Assembly: GCF_030348825.1 (NCBI RefSeq)
Contig: NZ_JAUCES010000005.1
Coordinates: 372,001-436,000, forward strand
Reading direction: 5' to 3'
Source: Fictibacillus sp. b24
Lineage (GTDB): Bacteria > Bacillota > Bacilli > Bacillales > Fictibacillaceae
Length of the DNA: 64,000 nucleotides
Shown here: positions 55,646 to 63,510 of the stretch, piece after piece
How the letters are laid out: each line of letters begins with the position of its first letter
Numbering within the stretch: position 1 is the stretch's first letter
Translations under genes and position numbers: made by a program
Notes under the pieces: generated by a model
Databases searched by the model: none
The model's input: only the letters and a program-made list of their open reading frames with translations
What the model was told of the DNA's origin: nothing

Positions 55646-55801
55646 GATTTGTTTTTCACTTCCAGACTGGAAAAGGGTGTCTTACTAGTACATTCGTAAG
55701 AAAGAGATAAATAGTTTTACTTTTTATAAAAATTTTTCCAATTTAATTATAATCTGTTTAAAGTATGTGTGCGCAAAGAGATGCAGAGTGTTTGAGAGGA
55801 A

Positions 55802-55901
55802 TGTTACCGGTGGAAATCTTTAGTTTATCAGTGGAAACAGAATGTCTATCGGTGGAAGCGGTATGGTTATCGGCGGAAATGACATGTCTATCGGTGAACG
55901 T
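55802..55901 (+). repeat. Intergenic 21-nt periodic array, CGGTGGAA core (array 9)
   Basis: GGTGGAAAT (55809), AGTGGAAAC (55830), GGTGGAAGC (55851), GGCGGAAAT (55872) and GGTGAACG (55893): spacing exactly 21 four times, mostly preceded by TATC. It lies between the divergent sigma operon and the convergent OmpA-like gene; most of the 55646-55965 gap is this array and the tail repeat. Confidence 0.75.
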
Positions 55902-55931
55902 GTAATAAATATAAGAACACGTACCGTAAAA
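55902..55931 (+). repeat. Array-tail repeat, copy 2
   Basis: 30-nt sequence identical to 31696-31725 except for one base, including a 23-nt exact stretch; immediately follows array 9. Confidence 0.8.
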
Positions 55932-55938
55932 CAGGAAA

Positions 55939-55962
55939 GAGCTGACTTAAACAAGTCAGCTC
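55939..55962 (-). terminator. Terminator of the MotA/OmpA-like operon
   Basis: GAGCTGACTT and AAGTCAGCTC arms just after the OmpA-like stop on the minus strand; followed by TTTCC. Confidence 0.75.
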
Positions 55963-55965
55963 AAA

Positions 55966-56670
55966 TTATTGCTCCACAATCTCTTTCAGCTTGCTCTGCC
56001 ACTTGTCGTCATCCAATATGATCTGAAACGAGATGCGGCGGTTCTTTTGCAGAGCGTCAGCTGAGTTTCCTTCTGCAATTGGCTTATATTCGCTGTATCC
56101 TGTTGCCGCCAAGTATTGCGCATACTCTTTTTTCGCAAGCTTTGGATTGGCTTTTCCGAGATAATCAACGACCGCCACCGCACGCTGGGTGGAGAGGGAC
56201 CAGTTGTCGTATGGAACAGAATCGGTGTGGCCTTCAATTAAAATGATGTAAAGGTACTGACTCATGTCTTTTTCCTCGATGATTGCCGCAAGTGCGTCAG
56301 CGAGCGGGTCGAGAACTTGCTTTCCTTTTGCGGAAATCTCGGCACTTCCTGTATCAAAAAGGATGTTGCCTTCCACAGAGATCGTATTGTTCGGCCCTCG
56401 GATGATCTTATCTTTTCCAACGTTTTCTTCGAGCTGTTTTTGAATCAGGTCAGAGATGTGTTTCTTTACCTCTGCCACCTGACCGAGTTCACGCTTGATC
56501 TGTGCCTGGTCATAGGCGTTGTAGATGCTCTGCACGTAGGCAAGTATGGCGATAAAGACCATGACGAGCACCATCATCGCCATCATATCGGTAAAACTTG
56601 GCCAGAAGATCTCTTTCGTTTCTTGGCTGTCGTCGTTGTAGTAGGATTTACGCGCCTTCATAACAGTCAC
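55966..56670 (-). CDS. MotB/OmpA-family protein (ZorB-like)
   Basis: About 234 residues. One N-terminal span MAMMVLVMVFIAILAYV with a preceding PSFTDMM whose Asp fits the proton-path residue of MotB/ZorB proteins; a helical linker; and an OmpA peptidoglycan-binding domain (LFDTGSAEISAKGKQVLDPL, EGHTDSVPYDNWSLSTQRA, NRRISFQIIL). The GTG start overlaps the upstream stop (GTGA); ATG 56661 is an alternative. Together with the preceding gene it should form an inner-membrane ion-driven motor anchored to the wall. Confidence 0.85.
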   Translation of the reverse strand: MTVMKARKSYYNDDSQETKEIFWPSFTDMMAMMVLVMVFIAILAYVQSIYNAYDQAQIKRELGQVAEVKKHISDLIQKQLEENVGKDKIIRGPNNTISVEGNILFDTGSAEISAKGKQVLDPLADALAAIIEEKDMSQYLYIILIEGHTDSVPYDNWSLSTQRAVAVVDYLGKANPKLAKKEYAQYLAATGYSEYKPIAEGNSADALQKNRRISFQIILDDDKWQSKLKEIVEQ

Positions 56671-58289
56671 CGTCTCCTAAAATTTTGCGGCGACACTTCC
56701 GGCATCCGCTCATCATCGACATATTCCGTTGCACGCGGACTGCGTGTTTCATAGACCACTTGATTGGACTGGTTCATGGCAGCTTGGTAGATGCGCTGCA
56801 TGAGATGGTACATGTCTGAGAGCGTACGGTTATTATCTGTAATGCTTCGCGTTAAACCATGATGCAAGTTTTCGAGTGTACGTGCGAGTTCCCGCATATC
56901 ATCATCACGGCTGTTTTGGTTTTGCGAGTTGTTCAGGATAGAAGCGAGCTGGCGGCTCTGGCTATCCATGACGTTTCGGACTTGGTCTGTAAAATCACGT
57001 TTGATGTGTTCGACGGCAGAATAAAAACCTTTTTCAAGCTGCCCGACACTTGACGCGAAGTCCGCTGCTGCCCGGCCGTATTCTCCTTGTTTTTCTGCGT
57101 ATCGGTAGTGCCACTCGTCTTGCTTTTGGGCAAGGCGATTTTCGAGTGCGTCATGCTGGTTTTGGTAATGCTGAAGCTGTTCTTGCATGCCGCGAAGCAT
57201 CGATTGTGCGTGTTCTTCCGATCGGCGCTGTGCTTCTTGCAGCATTTTATCAGAGCGCTGGATAAGCTGCTCGAACTTTTGCTGACCTTGTGTGTGGCGG
57301 TCGTTGCTTGTTTTTAGCTGCTGTTCGAATGAGGAAATGTTTTTTGCGAGTGCGTTGATGCTCGTATCGACCGTTTTTTGTATCGTGCCGAGTTCTTTCG
57401 TTGTTTCGTTAAAACGCTGACCGAACTGATCGAGCTGTGTAGTAGTTGCTGCGAACCGTTCAGAGTGCTCGCGCTGTGCTTCAAATATTCCGTTCACATC
57501 TTCCATCGCTTTTTGAAGACCCGCAGTAAAATTAACCATTTGAGACGCGAACTCACCAAGTGTTTTATCGAACGATGATTCAACCCTTGCTGCGAGACGG
57601 TCAAGCAGACGTTCTACCGAATCCTGCGGCTTGTCGTTGATCAAATCGCTGTTGATGTTGTGATCGAGATATACTTCACAATCGGCTAAAAGTTTATTTT
57701 GCATGTAAGAAAGGGAAGTGCCTTGAGAGAAGAAACCAGACTGAATGAGATTGAGTAGAAGCGCTGCGCCAATCCCGGCGATACTTGTAAAAAAGGCAAC
57801 ACTCATTCCTTCAAATGGAGCTGTAAGTGATGAGATGATTGAGTTAAGTGTGAGGTTGGAGTCGGCGGGCTGAGTGCCGAGCGTCATAAGTGTGTCTTGC
57901 ATTGAAAGGAGCGAGAGCGTTAGGCCGATGAAGGTTCCGAGCACACCGAGAATGATGGTGAAGGACGGAAGCTGGTTGAGCAGTTTTTGTATATTTCCTA
58001 CCGGTACTCTGAAAATTCCGAGCAGCGGAATGCGTTCGTTGTATAGGTGCTTTTCGATAAGCGCTTGTGTGTTAAGCTGCGGCACACCAGCAAGATGAAA
58101 TTGCTTGTAATCCGATGTGACACGCTGCAGCCAGTGAGAGTAAGGCTGCTGATCTTTGTTGTTCTCGATCTGCTGCAGCTCTTTGCTCCATTTGCGAAAG
58201 TGGTAAGCCGTTTGCGTATATCCGACGATACCCATAAATACGAGAAACCCAATGACCCCGACGACGATTACAGTAAGTTGATCCATCAT
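56667..58289 (-). CDS. MotA/TolQ/ExbB-family channel protein with long coiled-coil tail (ZorA-like)
   Basis: 540 residues. Three or four spans: VIVVGVIGFLVFMGIVGYTQ near the start, LPSFTIILGVLGTFIGLTLS and MSVAFFTSIAGIGAALLLNL, the last two being the MotA/ExbB core. Residues about 230-500 form a long soluble helix rich in Gln and Glu (SNDRHTQGQQKFEQLIQRSD, QMVNFTAGLQKAMEDVNGIF). This plan, with the tail projecting into the cytoplasm, matches ZorA of Zorya defence systems rather than flagellar MotA. Overlaps the OmpA-like gene by 4 nt. No zorC, zorD or zorE lies nearby. Confidence 0.8.
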   Translation of the reverse strand: MMDQLTVIVVGVIGFLVFMGIVGYTQTAYHFRKWSKELQQIENNKDQQPYSHWLQRVTSDYKQFHLAGVPQLNTQALIEKHLYNERIPLLGIFRVPVGNIQKLLNQLPSFTIILGVLGTFIGLTLSLLSMQDTLMTLGTQPADSNLTLNSIISSLTAPFEGMSVAFFTSIAGIGAALLLNLIQSGFFSQGTSLSYMQNKLLADCEVYLDHNINSDLINDKPQDSVERLLDRLAARVESSFDKTLGEFASQMVNFTAGLQKAMEDVNGIFEAQREHSERFAATTTQLDQFGQRFNETTKELGTIQKTVDTSINALAKNISSFEQQLKTSNDRHTQGQQKFEQLIQRSDKMLQEAQRRSEEHAQSMLRGMQEQLQHYQNQHDALENRLAQKQDEWHYRYAEKQGEYGRAAADFASSVGQLEKGFYSAVEHIKRDFTDQVRNVMDSQSRQLASILNNSQNQNSRDDDMRELARTLENLHHGLTRSITDNNRTLSDMYHLMQRIYQAAMNQSNQVVYETRSPRATEYVDDERMPEVSPQNFRRR

Positions 58290-58364
58290 GCCACCCCTTA
58301 GATGTCTTGTCTGATTGTCCTTACTGATAGATATGTCCTAGGTGCGGGAAATATTTAGGGAAAT

Positions 58365-58386
58365 GGGGTCTGGCCCCAAACAAATA
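58365..58386. repeat. REP-like element C (GGGGTCTGGCCCC)
   Basis: GGGGTCTGGCCCC followed by AAACAAAT, preceded by GGGAAAT as in element E. A long hairpin begins 7 nt later. Confidence 0.8.
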
Positions 58387-58393
58387 CAAAAAT

Positions 58394-58428
58394 CCCTGTT
58401 TTGTCCATCTGATATGGACAAAACAGGG
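58394..58428. terminator. Long hairpin after REP element C
   Basis: CCCTGTTTTGTCCAT and ATGGACAAAACAGGG arms; on the minus strand it is followed by ATTTTTG and so may end the DUF975 transcript. Confidence 0.8.
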
Positions 58429-58545
58429 GCTTATTCTTAACCTTATTTAATTCTTCAAAGTTCCGTTCCACTCTCAGTACTCCACACACTCAATGCCATC
58501 AACCCAACAACCTAATAGGACAGCAAACTGCTACCTCTCTGAAAT

Positions 58546-59205
58546 TTACGCCTCTTCTTGCTGTCTCACCAAATTCTCGTAAAAAGCAGCATAGGACGCG
58601 GTGATGTAAGGTGAAAGCCAAAGGAATCCGATCCCGAGAGTAAGTAAACATAGAATTCCCCAGCCGATGAAGCTTAGTTGCAGGACAAAAAATCTCCACT
58701 TATACCCGTCCATCAGCTTGCGGCTTTGTGTGATTGCTGCGTTAATGCCGATCCCAGGGTGGTCTCTTAATACAAAATATGTTTGCGAATACGAGAATGC
58801 TTTTATAATTCCTGGTATCACAAGAAGAAGTGTCCACAGAAACATGTACACCATCATCACTAAATACGTTCCGAGAATTCTCAAGTACATACTGATTTCA
58901 GAAAACGCTTGGAGGAGGCTGGAAAACTTAATCTTTTCACCAGTGCGAATGACCGATAAAAAGGTCCATAAATATCCGATATATAATGGCAGTAAAACGA
59001 GTGTAATGACAAATGTACTTACAGCAGGTCCATCGACACTTTCAGGCTTGTTTACCCATGCGGTAAAGCCGCCACTTAAATTAATTTCAATAATTAACGG
59101 GATGAAGTAATAAATCGAAGCAAATAGCAGAGTTAATAATGCTGCTGCCCCCCATTTTCCTTTTAGCTGCAACCGAGCCTGTTGTTTGATTTCTTTATTT
59201 TTCAT
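58546..59205 (-). CDS. DUF975-family membrane protein
   Basis: 219 residues, five or six spans, with the family start IKQQARLQLKGKWGAAALLT, the central IKFSSLLQAFSEISMYLRIL and AITQSRKLMDGYKWRFFVLQ. DUF975 proteins are common in Firmicutes and of unknown function. AAAGGTG precedes the ATG. Single gene. Confidence 0.85.
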   Translation of the reverse strand: MKNKEIKQQARLQLKGKWGAAALLTLLFASIYYFIPLIIEINLSGGFTAWVNKPESVDGPAVSTFVITLVLLPLYIGYLWTFLSVIRTGEKIKFSSLLQAFSEISMYLRILGTYLVMMVYMFLWTLLLVIPGIIKAFSYSQTYFVLRDHPGIGINAAITQSRKLMDGYKWRFFVLQLSFIGWGILCLLTLGIGFLWLSPYITASYAAFYENLVRQQEEA

Positions 59206-59327
59206 GATGCAATCACCTTTCTAGATCTGTCCTCTAATTATACTACGAGATGTAAGAGAGAAAGATGATATTGATAGGTATTAATAGTAAGATTGAAGAA
59301 AAGGCACTAGTAAAAGGAGGGGTGGAT

Positions 59328-59741
59328 GTGGAGAATTTGGAAGGAAAAGAGGCTGTTCTTCTTTTTGATGGAATATGTAATCTTTGCAACACGAGTGTGC
59401 AATTTATTCTCAAACATGAAAAGAGCAGTGTGCTAAAGTTTTCAGCCATACAATCAGAAGCAGCGCAAAAGCTGCTCTCTCGATACAATATAGATCCTGT
59501 GCATACCAATTCCGTTATTTTAATAAAGGACGGAAAAGTTCATACAGAATCGGAGGCTATATTCGCCACCTCTCAGTTTTTAAAATTTCCATTTAACCTT
59601 GTAAAAGTTCTCGTTATCGTACCAAAGCCCCTTCGGAATTTCTTTTATAAAAAAGTAGCGAAAAATCGCTACAGGTGGTTTGGCAGAAAAGATAGCTGTA
59701 TGATTCCAACGCCTGACCTAAAAAATAGGTTTTTACAATAG
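59328..59741 (+). CDS. DCC-family thiol-disulfide oxidoreductase-like protein
   Basis: 137 residues. LLFDGICNLCNTSVQFILKH carries the DGxCxxC motif that names the DCC family, followed by FSAIQSEAAQKLLSRYNIDP and YRWFGRKDSCMIPTPDLKNR. Members (YuxK type) are predicted redox proteins. GTG 59328 has AAAGGAGG 7 nt upstream; the longer frame crosses that site. Single gene. Confidence 0.85.
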   Translation: MENLEGKEAVLLFDGICNLCNTSVQFILKHEKSSVLKFSAIQSEAAQKLLSRYNIDPVHTNSVILIKDGKVHTESEAIFATSQFLKFPFNLVKVLVIVPKPLRNFFYKKVAKNRYRWFGRKDSCMIPTPDLKNRFLQ

Positions 59742-59816
59742 TTTTTACTACCAATTTTCATAAGACAACATATCGCCTAATAGGATAAAACAAAAGCCTA
59801 AAAGGGGATTCGTGCA

Positions 59817-60764
59817 ATGGGACAAAAAGTGTTGTTCTTTGGTGATGCTGGGATTGATGATGCAGTCGCCTTAACATATGCCTATTTGAGCGAGGAAATA
59901 GATATCGTAGGGGTTGTTGCGGACTATGGGAATGTGTCCAGAGAGCAGACGATTGCGAACGTACAATATCTTGCGAAAGTATTCAACTTCCCAAGTGAAG
60001 TGAAAATAATCGGCGGAGCAGAAGTTCCTATGACAGGGGAACAGCCCATTTTTTATCCTGAAGTTCACGGAGTTTATGGATTAGGACCGATAGAGCCCGA
60101 AACGAATAGCGGAGTGATCGAAAATTTCTTTGAGATTGTGAACATCATCGAAGAATATCAAGGTGAGCTTATCATTGTAAATGCCGGCAGACTTACTTCA
60201 CTCGCAACGATGTTTATTTTGTATCAATCGCTTATGAAAAAAGTAAAAGCCTATTACATAATGGGCGGAGCTTTTTGGGTTCCTGGCAACGTGACGGCAG
60301 TGTCAGAAGCAAACTTTCACGCCGATCCCATCGCAGTAAGGATAGTTCTGCAATATGCGGAAAACGTAACGATCATTCCCTTGAACGTAACAGACAGGGC
60401 GCTTGTTACCCCAGAAATGGTCAACTATATTGATTACAAAGGTAAAGCACCGATCATCAAACCGGTGCTGGATTTTTATTATAATTTTTATAAAAGCCGC
60501 AATCCAGGGATAGTAGGAAGTCCGGTTCACGATGCAATCACCTTACTCGCGAGCATAAGGGAAGATATGTTTACGTATAGAACGCTCCCTGTACATATTG
60601 TGCTGCAAGACGGTGACACAGCGAGAGGTCAGAGTATTGCAGATGTCAGGCCGTATATTCAATTTGGCGAACAAGAAAAAAAACATCGCATCGCGTTTGA
60701 TTTCGATTATAACTACTTTTTCAGAGATTTTATGAGCGTGATGACGGGTGAAACGTTTAGATGA
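59817..60764 (+). CDS. Inosine-uridine-type nucleoside hydrolase, altered active site
   Basis: 315 residues of the IU-nucleoside hydrolase fold. The N-terminal motif, usually DxDxGxDD, reads FGDAGIDDA: the first Asp is Phe, while the other acidic residues (calcium and general-base Asp) remain. GGAFWVPGNVTAVSEANFHA and SPVHDAITLLA (His/Asp near the active site) are conserved. It probably hydrolyses a ribonucleoside, but the change could alter specificity or activity. AAAGGGG lies before the ATG. Confidence 0.8.
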   Translation: MGQKVLFFGDAGIDDAVALTYAYLSEEIDIVGVVADYGNVSREQTIANVQYLAKVFNFPSEVKIIGGAEVPMTGEQPIFYPEVHGVYGLGPIEPETNSGVIENFFEIVNIIEEYQGELIIVNAGRLTSLATMFILYQSLMKKVKAYYIMGGAFWVPGNVTAVSEANFHADPIAVRIVLQYAENVTIIPLNVTDRALVTPEMVNYIDYKGKAPIIKPVLDFYYNFYKSRNPGIVGSPVHDAITLLASIREDMFTYRTLPVHIVLQDGDTARGQSIADVRPYIQFGEQEKKHRIAFDFDYNYFFRDFMSVMTGETFR

Positions 60765-60785
60765 TCCGGCAGTGTATACAAAATT

Positions 60786-61220
60786 TTAGTATGTAATAGT
60801 TTTTAGCCCTATTTTTCTGTTGTTGAATAGGACTTCTATATGCTTTGGAAAAGGCTGCTGCTCAAATTCTAGTAATAACGTATCTTTCGCATCCGCATCA
60901 TGATAGGCATCTTGATTATTTATTCTAATCTGAAGTTTATCTTTTTGGGTCACTAGAGTAGCCTTTGGATAGCTGTACAAGTTTCTGCTGTCGTTTCGGT
61001 CAAAATAAAAATAGATGGATTTCTGGCTATCTGTTTTCGGGAAGAAGTGATACGCGCTTCCTTTTTCCAGTGTTGAACGGGTAATTAACTTGTGAGTTTC
61101 AGGTGAAAGGTTATTTAGCTCTAATTCCTGAAAACTAATCTCGTTTGGCCTAATGATAAAATATAAGGAAAGTAAAAATACTATAGAAATAGCAAGGGAT
61201 ACATAGGTTTTCGTTTTCAA
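60786..61220 (-). CDS. Hypothetical single-span extracytoplasmic protein
   Basis: 144 residues: one N-terminal span (VSLAISIVFLLSLYFIIRP) and a soluble region, probably outside the membrane (ELELNNLSPETHKLITRSTL, FPKTDSQKSIYFYFDRNDSR). No known domain. TTG 61220 has GGGG about 9 nt upstream and gives a compact N-terminus; the longest frame adds upstream residues. It converges with the nucleoside hydrolase gene. Confidence 0.6.
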   Translation of the reverse strand: MKTKTYVSLAISIVFLLSLYFIIRPNEISFQELELNNLSPETHKLITRSTLEKGSAYHFFPKTDSQKSIYFYFDRNDSRNLYSYPKATLVTQKDKLQIRINNQDAYHDADAKDTLLLEFEQQPFPKHIEVLFNNRKIGLKTITY

Positions 61221-61267
61221 AGTATTACCCCAATCAGCGGTTAAAAGTTTAAGAGTCAATCAAGCAA

Positions 61268-61308
61268 TAAAAAACCGAGCTTCCTATCCATGCAGACAAG
61301 ACCTCGGT
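61268..61308 (-). terminator. Terminator of the Spo0E-like gene
   Basis: On the minus strand, AACCGAG and CTCGGTT arms followed by TTTTATT. Confidence 0.75.
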
Positions 61309-61342
61309 TAACTTTTGAATTAAATGTGTGTATGCGTAATAT

Positions 61343-61513
61343 CTATGCGCAATCTTTTATTTGATCCAGTTTGTTTAATTTCTCATCTAAAATCTGACTT
61401 AACTGAACAAGAAGCGGATCTGCAAGACTATTAACCTTTTTGCTTACCTCATACATGGTCGTGCGAATGGCGTCTATCTCTGTAGTTAAGACAAGAGCAT
61501 TGCTTCGGCTCAT
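61343..61513 (-). CDS. Spo0E-family aspartyl-phosphate phosphatase
   Basis: 56 residues: a helix-loop-helix with LTTEIDAIRTTMYEVSKKVN and the family motif LSQILDEKLNKLD (SxxLD). Such proteins dephosphorylate Spo0A~P and delay sporulation; here it would be one of several regulators of entry into sporulation. ATG 61513 has GAGGGGG about 9 nt upstream. Own terminator. Confidence 0.85.
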   Translation of the reverse strand: MSRSNALVLTTEIDAIRTTMYEVSKKVNSLADPLLVQLSQILDEKLNKLDQIKDCA

Positions 61514-61625
61514 GGTCCATTCCCCCTCTAATATAATAACCACTTCTGCACCATTAATATCGGTAAATCTTGTAAATATTATATACCATATTTTGTGTCA
61601 AGTCTATTATTTTTTTACACATATA

Positions 61626-61647
61626 GGGGGACAGACCCCATACAATT
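61626..61647. repeat. REP-like element D (GGGGACAGACCCC)
   Basis: GGGGACAGACCCC followed by ATACAATT, 100 nt beyond the 3' end of the RAYT gene. The hairpin at 61656 follows 8 nt later. Confidence 0.8.
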
Positions 61648-61655
61648 ACACATTC

Positions 61656-61690
61656 GCCGATTTTGTCTTTCACAGAAAGACAAAATCGGC
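61656..61690 (+). terminator. Long hairpin after REP element D
   Basis: GCCGATTTTGTCTTTC and GAAAGACAAAATCGGC arms with an ACA loop, followed on the plus strand by TTTTTC. Confidence 0.8.
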
Positions 61691-61747
61691 TTTTTCTTTG
61701 CTGTGACTGACTTTCTTTCATTGATAGAGTGTAATTTTACATCCGAT

Positions 61748-62308
61748 TTACAGCTCAACTGCTGGTGATATCTTACTTTCTACGTAATCTCGATATTGAG
61801 TTTTTGAATCTTGAAAAAGTCCAAGGATGGTTGAGGTGTCTACGAAAGGGCATACCGACTGGGTCACATAATATCGGTAACTGCTCCAAGGGTATTCGAG
61901 AGGAAACATAACAAGGTCTGCGGCCACAGGGTTTAAATGAATGTAACGGCTCGTATCTAGAAGGTACGAACGTTCTTCGATCAATTCTGCTCCGTAGCGT
62001 CCTTGAAATACATGACCAGTTAATTCATATTTTTTGTTGAAGTACATGGCATACGTTTCATTTAGTTCTTTCATGAATTCTCCAGGTGGGGACTTGCTGC
62101 ACAAAATTTGAAGGTGCGTATGGTTTGTCATGAGGCAATAAGAGAAGAGCTCGACAGCGTGCTTTTTAACACAGTGACTTAAGATCTTTAAGTAGCGATG
62201 GAAATCGAGATGGGAATAAAATAGAGGTTCCCTGCGGTTTCCGCGAGTCGTCACGTGATAAACAGCATCAGGGTACCAAATGCGGGGTGATCTAGGAATA
62301 ATTTTCAC
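61748..62308 (-). CDS. REP-associated tyrosine transposase (RAYT, Y1_Tnp family)
   Basis: Up to 187 residues. HUH/Y1 motifs: RIWYPDAVYHVTTRGNRREP at the start, the His pair in SYCLMTNHTHLQILC, catalytic Tyr in MKELNETYAMYFNKKYEL, and GHVFQGRYGAELIEE with RYIHLNPV after it. This is a RAYT, which in proteobacteria mobilises REP elements. It is bracketed by REP-like elements D and E. The only GTG (62308) lies inside AGGAGGTG, so translation may begin at an ATT a few codons later, giving a protein starting near PRSPRIWYP. Confidence 0.88.
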   Translation of the reverse strand: MKIIPRSPRIWYPDAVYHVTTRGNRREPLFYSHLDFHRYLKILSHCVKKHAVELFSYCLMTNHTHLQILCSKSPPGEFMKELNETYAMYFNKKYELTGHVFQGRYGAELIEERSYLLDTSRYIHLNPVAADLVMFPLEYPWSSYRYYVTQSVCPFVDTSTILGLFQDSKTQYRDYVESKISPAVEL

Positions 62309-62314
62309 CTCCTT

Positions 62315-62346
62315 TCAGTTGTACTTCTATTCAGTTGTACTTCTAT
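62315..62346. repeat. 16-nt perfect tandem duplication before the RAYT gene
   Basis: TCAGTTGTACTTCTAT occurs twice without a gap, just upstream of the RAYT ribosome binding site. Confidence 0.9.
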
Positions 62347-62369
62347 TATACTTGCTGATAGCCGTATGT

Positions 62370-62405
62370 GGGAAATGGGGACTGGCCCCAAACAATTTAT
62401 TTCCC
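62370..62405. repeat. REP-like element E (GGGGACTGGCCCC)
   Basis: GGGGACTGGCCCC followed by AAACAATT, inside an outer pair GGGAAAT / ATTTCCC. It lies 60 nt upstream of the RAYT gene. The rest of the 62309-62647 gap shows no gene. Confidence 0.8.
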
Positions 62406-62647
62406 TTATTGTTTTTGAGTAAAACCCCACAAGGAAGTGGGAATGCAATCGGTTCGAATCACTCCTTTTCGCAAAGTTATACATTTTCCGAAACAAAATC
62501 CACAATGTTTTTGTCGAAAGTACAGCCTTTATAGCACTTCTTATCAAATTTCCCCGGAAATTTTTCCGATAAATTAGCTCGAAAATGAATATCTACCTTA
62601 TATCTACACAAAATAACCCCGTATTTTATTTAACGGAGGTATACATA

Positions 62648-63325
62648 TTGAATCCAAATCAACCGAATCAACCCAACCTGAATCAAAACCAGCAGCCAGC
62701 AGCAACTAACAGTCCCGAATTCATCCATCAAAACATGCAGACTGGTCAAGTACCTGCTCAGCTCAATCATGGCGGTCACGAGATGTTTGATGTTCATGAA
62801 ATGCTGAGTGGCATAGTTTCTACATTAAATCTATACACGATGTGCCGTGGCCACGTGCAGGATCCCGAATTGAAAACAATGCTGAACAGCCATTATCAGC
62901 ATATTTCAAGAGAATACAATGCTTGTGTGCAGGCTTTTCAAACAGGAACAAATCCAGCTCACAAAACAGAGTCTTATATGATGAAGCAAGACAATGACTT
63001 TGTATACGGATTAAAACCAGCGCAGCCTAAAAAACCAATTCAAGGTGTGACCGAATTAAATGATGAGTCTGTTTCATCCCTCATCCTAGGAACATTAAAG
63101 TCCAATGCATCGTTACGAGCGATGGCGACCTTAGAAGTTACCAATCCGGTGATGAGACGTGTTTTAGCAGACGGAATCCCGAACTGGATAGAGATGGCTT
63201 ATGAGCTGTCAATTTGGCAAAATAAGCATCATTATTATCAAGTTCCACAGCTCAACCAACAGGATATGACGAGCATGCTGAACGCTTATGCCCCATCACA
63301 ACAGACACAACCACCGCTTCAATAA
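62648..63325 (+). CDS. Coat F-domain spore coat protein
   Basis: 225 residues. An Asn/Gln/Pro-rich N-terminus (NPNQPNQPNLNQNQQPAA), a CotF-type region with MFDVHEMLSGIVSTLNLYTM and HYQHISREYNACVQAFQTG, and a second helical segment (SSLILGTLKSNASLRAMATL). Such proteins are found in the spore coat or as ferritin-like stress proteins. TTG 62648 has GGAGG 9 nt upstream; the longer frame is not supported. Confidence 0.8.
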   Translation: MNPNQPNQPNLNQNQQPAATNSPEFIHQNMQTGQVPAQLNHGGHEMFDVHEMLSGIVSTLNLYTMCRGHVQDPELKTMLNSHYQHISREYNACVQAFQTGTNPAHKTESYMMKQDNDFVYGLKPAQPKKPIQGVTELNDESVSSLILGTLKSNASLRAMATLEVTNPVMRRVLADGIPNWIEMAYELSIWQNKHHYYQVPQLNQQDMTSMLNAYAPSQQTQPPLQ

Positions 63326-63339
63326 CTCTATAATCATAT

Positions 63340-63373
63340 AAAACGAGCTCCTTAAAAAAGGGGCTCGTTTTAT
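63340..63373 (+). terminator. Terminator of the coat protein gene
   Basis: AAAACGAGC(C)TCC and the complementary GGGGCTCGTTTT around an A-rich loop, followed by ATATT. Confidence 0.7.
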
Positions 63374-63510
63374 ATTGTCACGAAAACAGGGATATCATGA
63401 GTAGGAATAGAAGAATTCTTTAAAGTCGAAAGAACTCGACAAGGTGAATTGAATTTGCCATAGTAATGAGTGGACTTATTTTACGTATTGAACTCCAGGG
63501 GGGGTAAAAA

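Noticed and set aside
56317-58301. Several plus-strand frames opposite the MotA/OmpA-like genes
   Set aside because: Shadows of GC-richer codons in the real genes; composition is unlike proteins.
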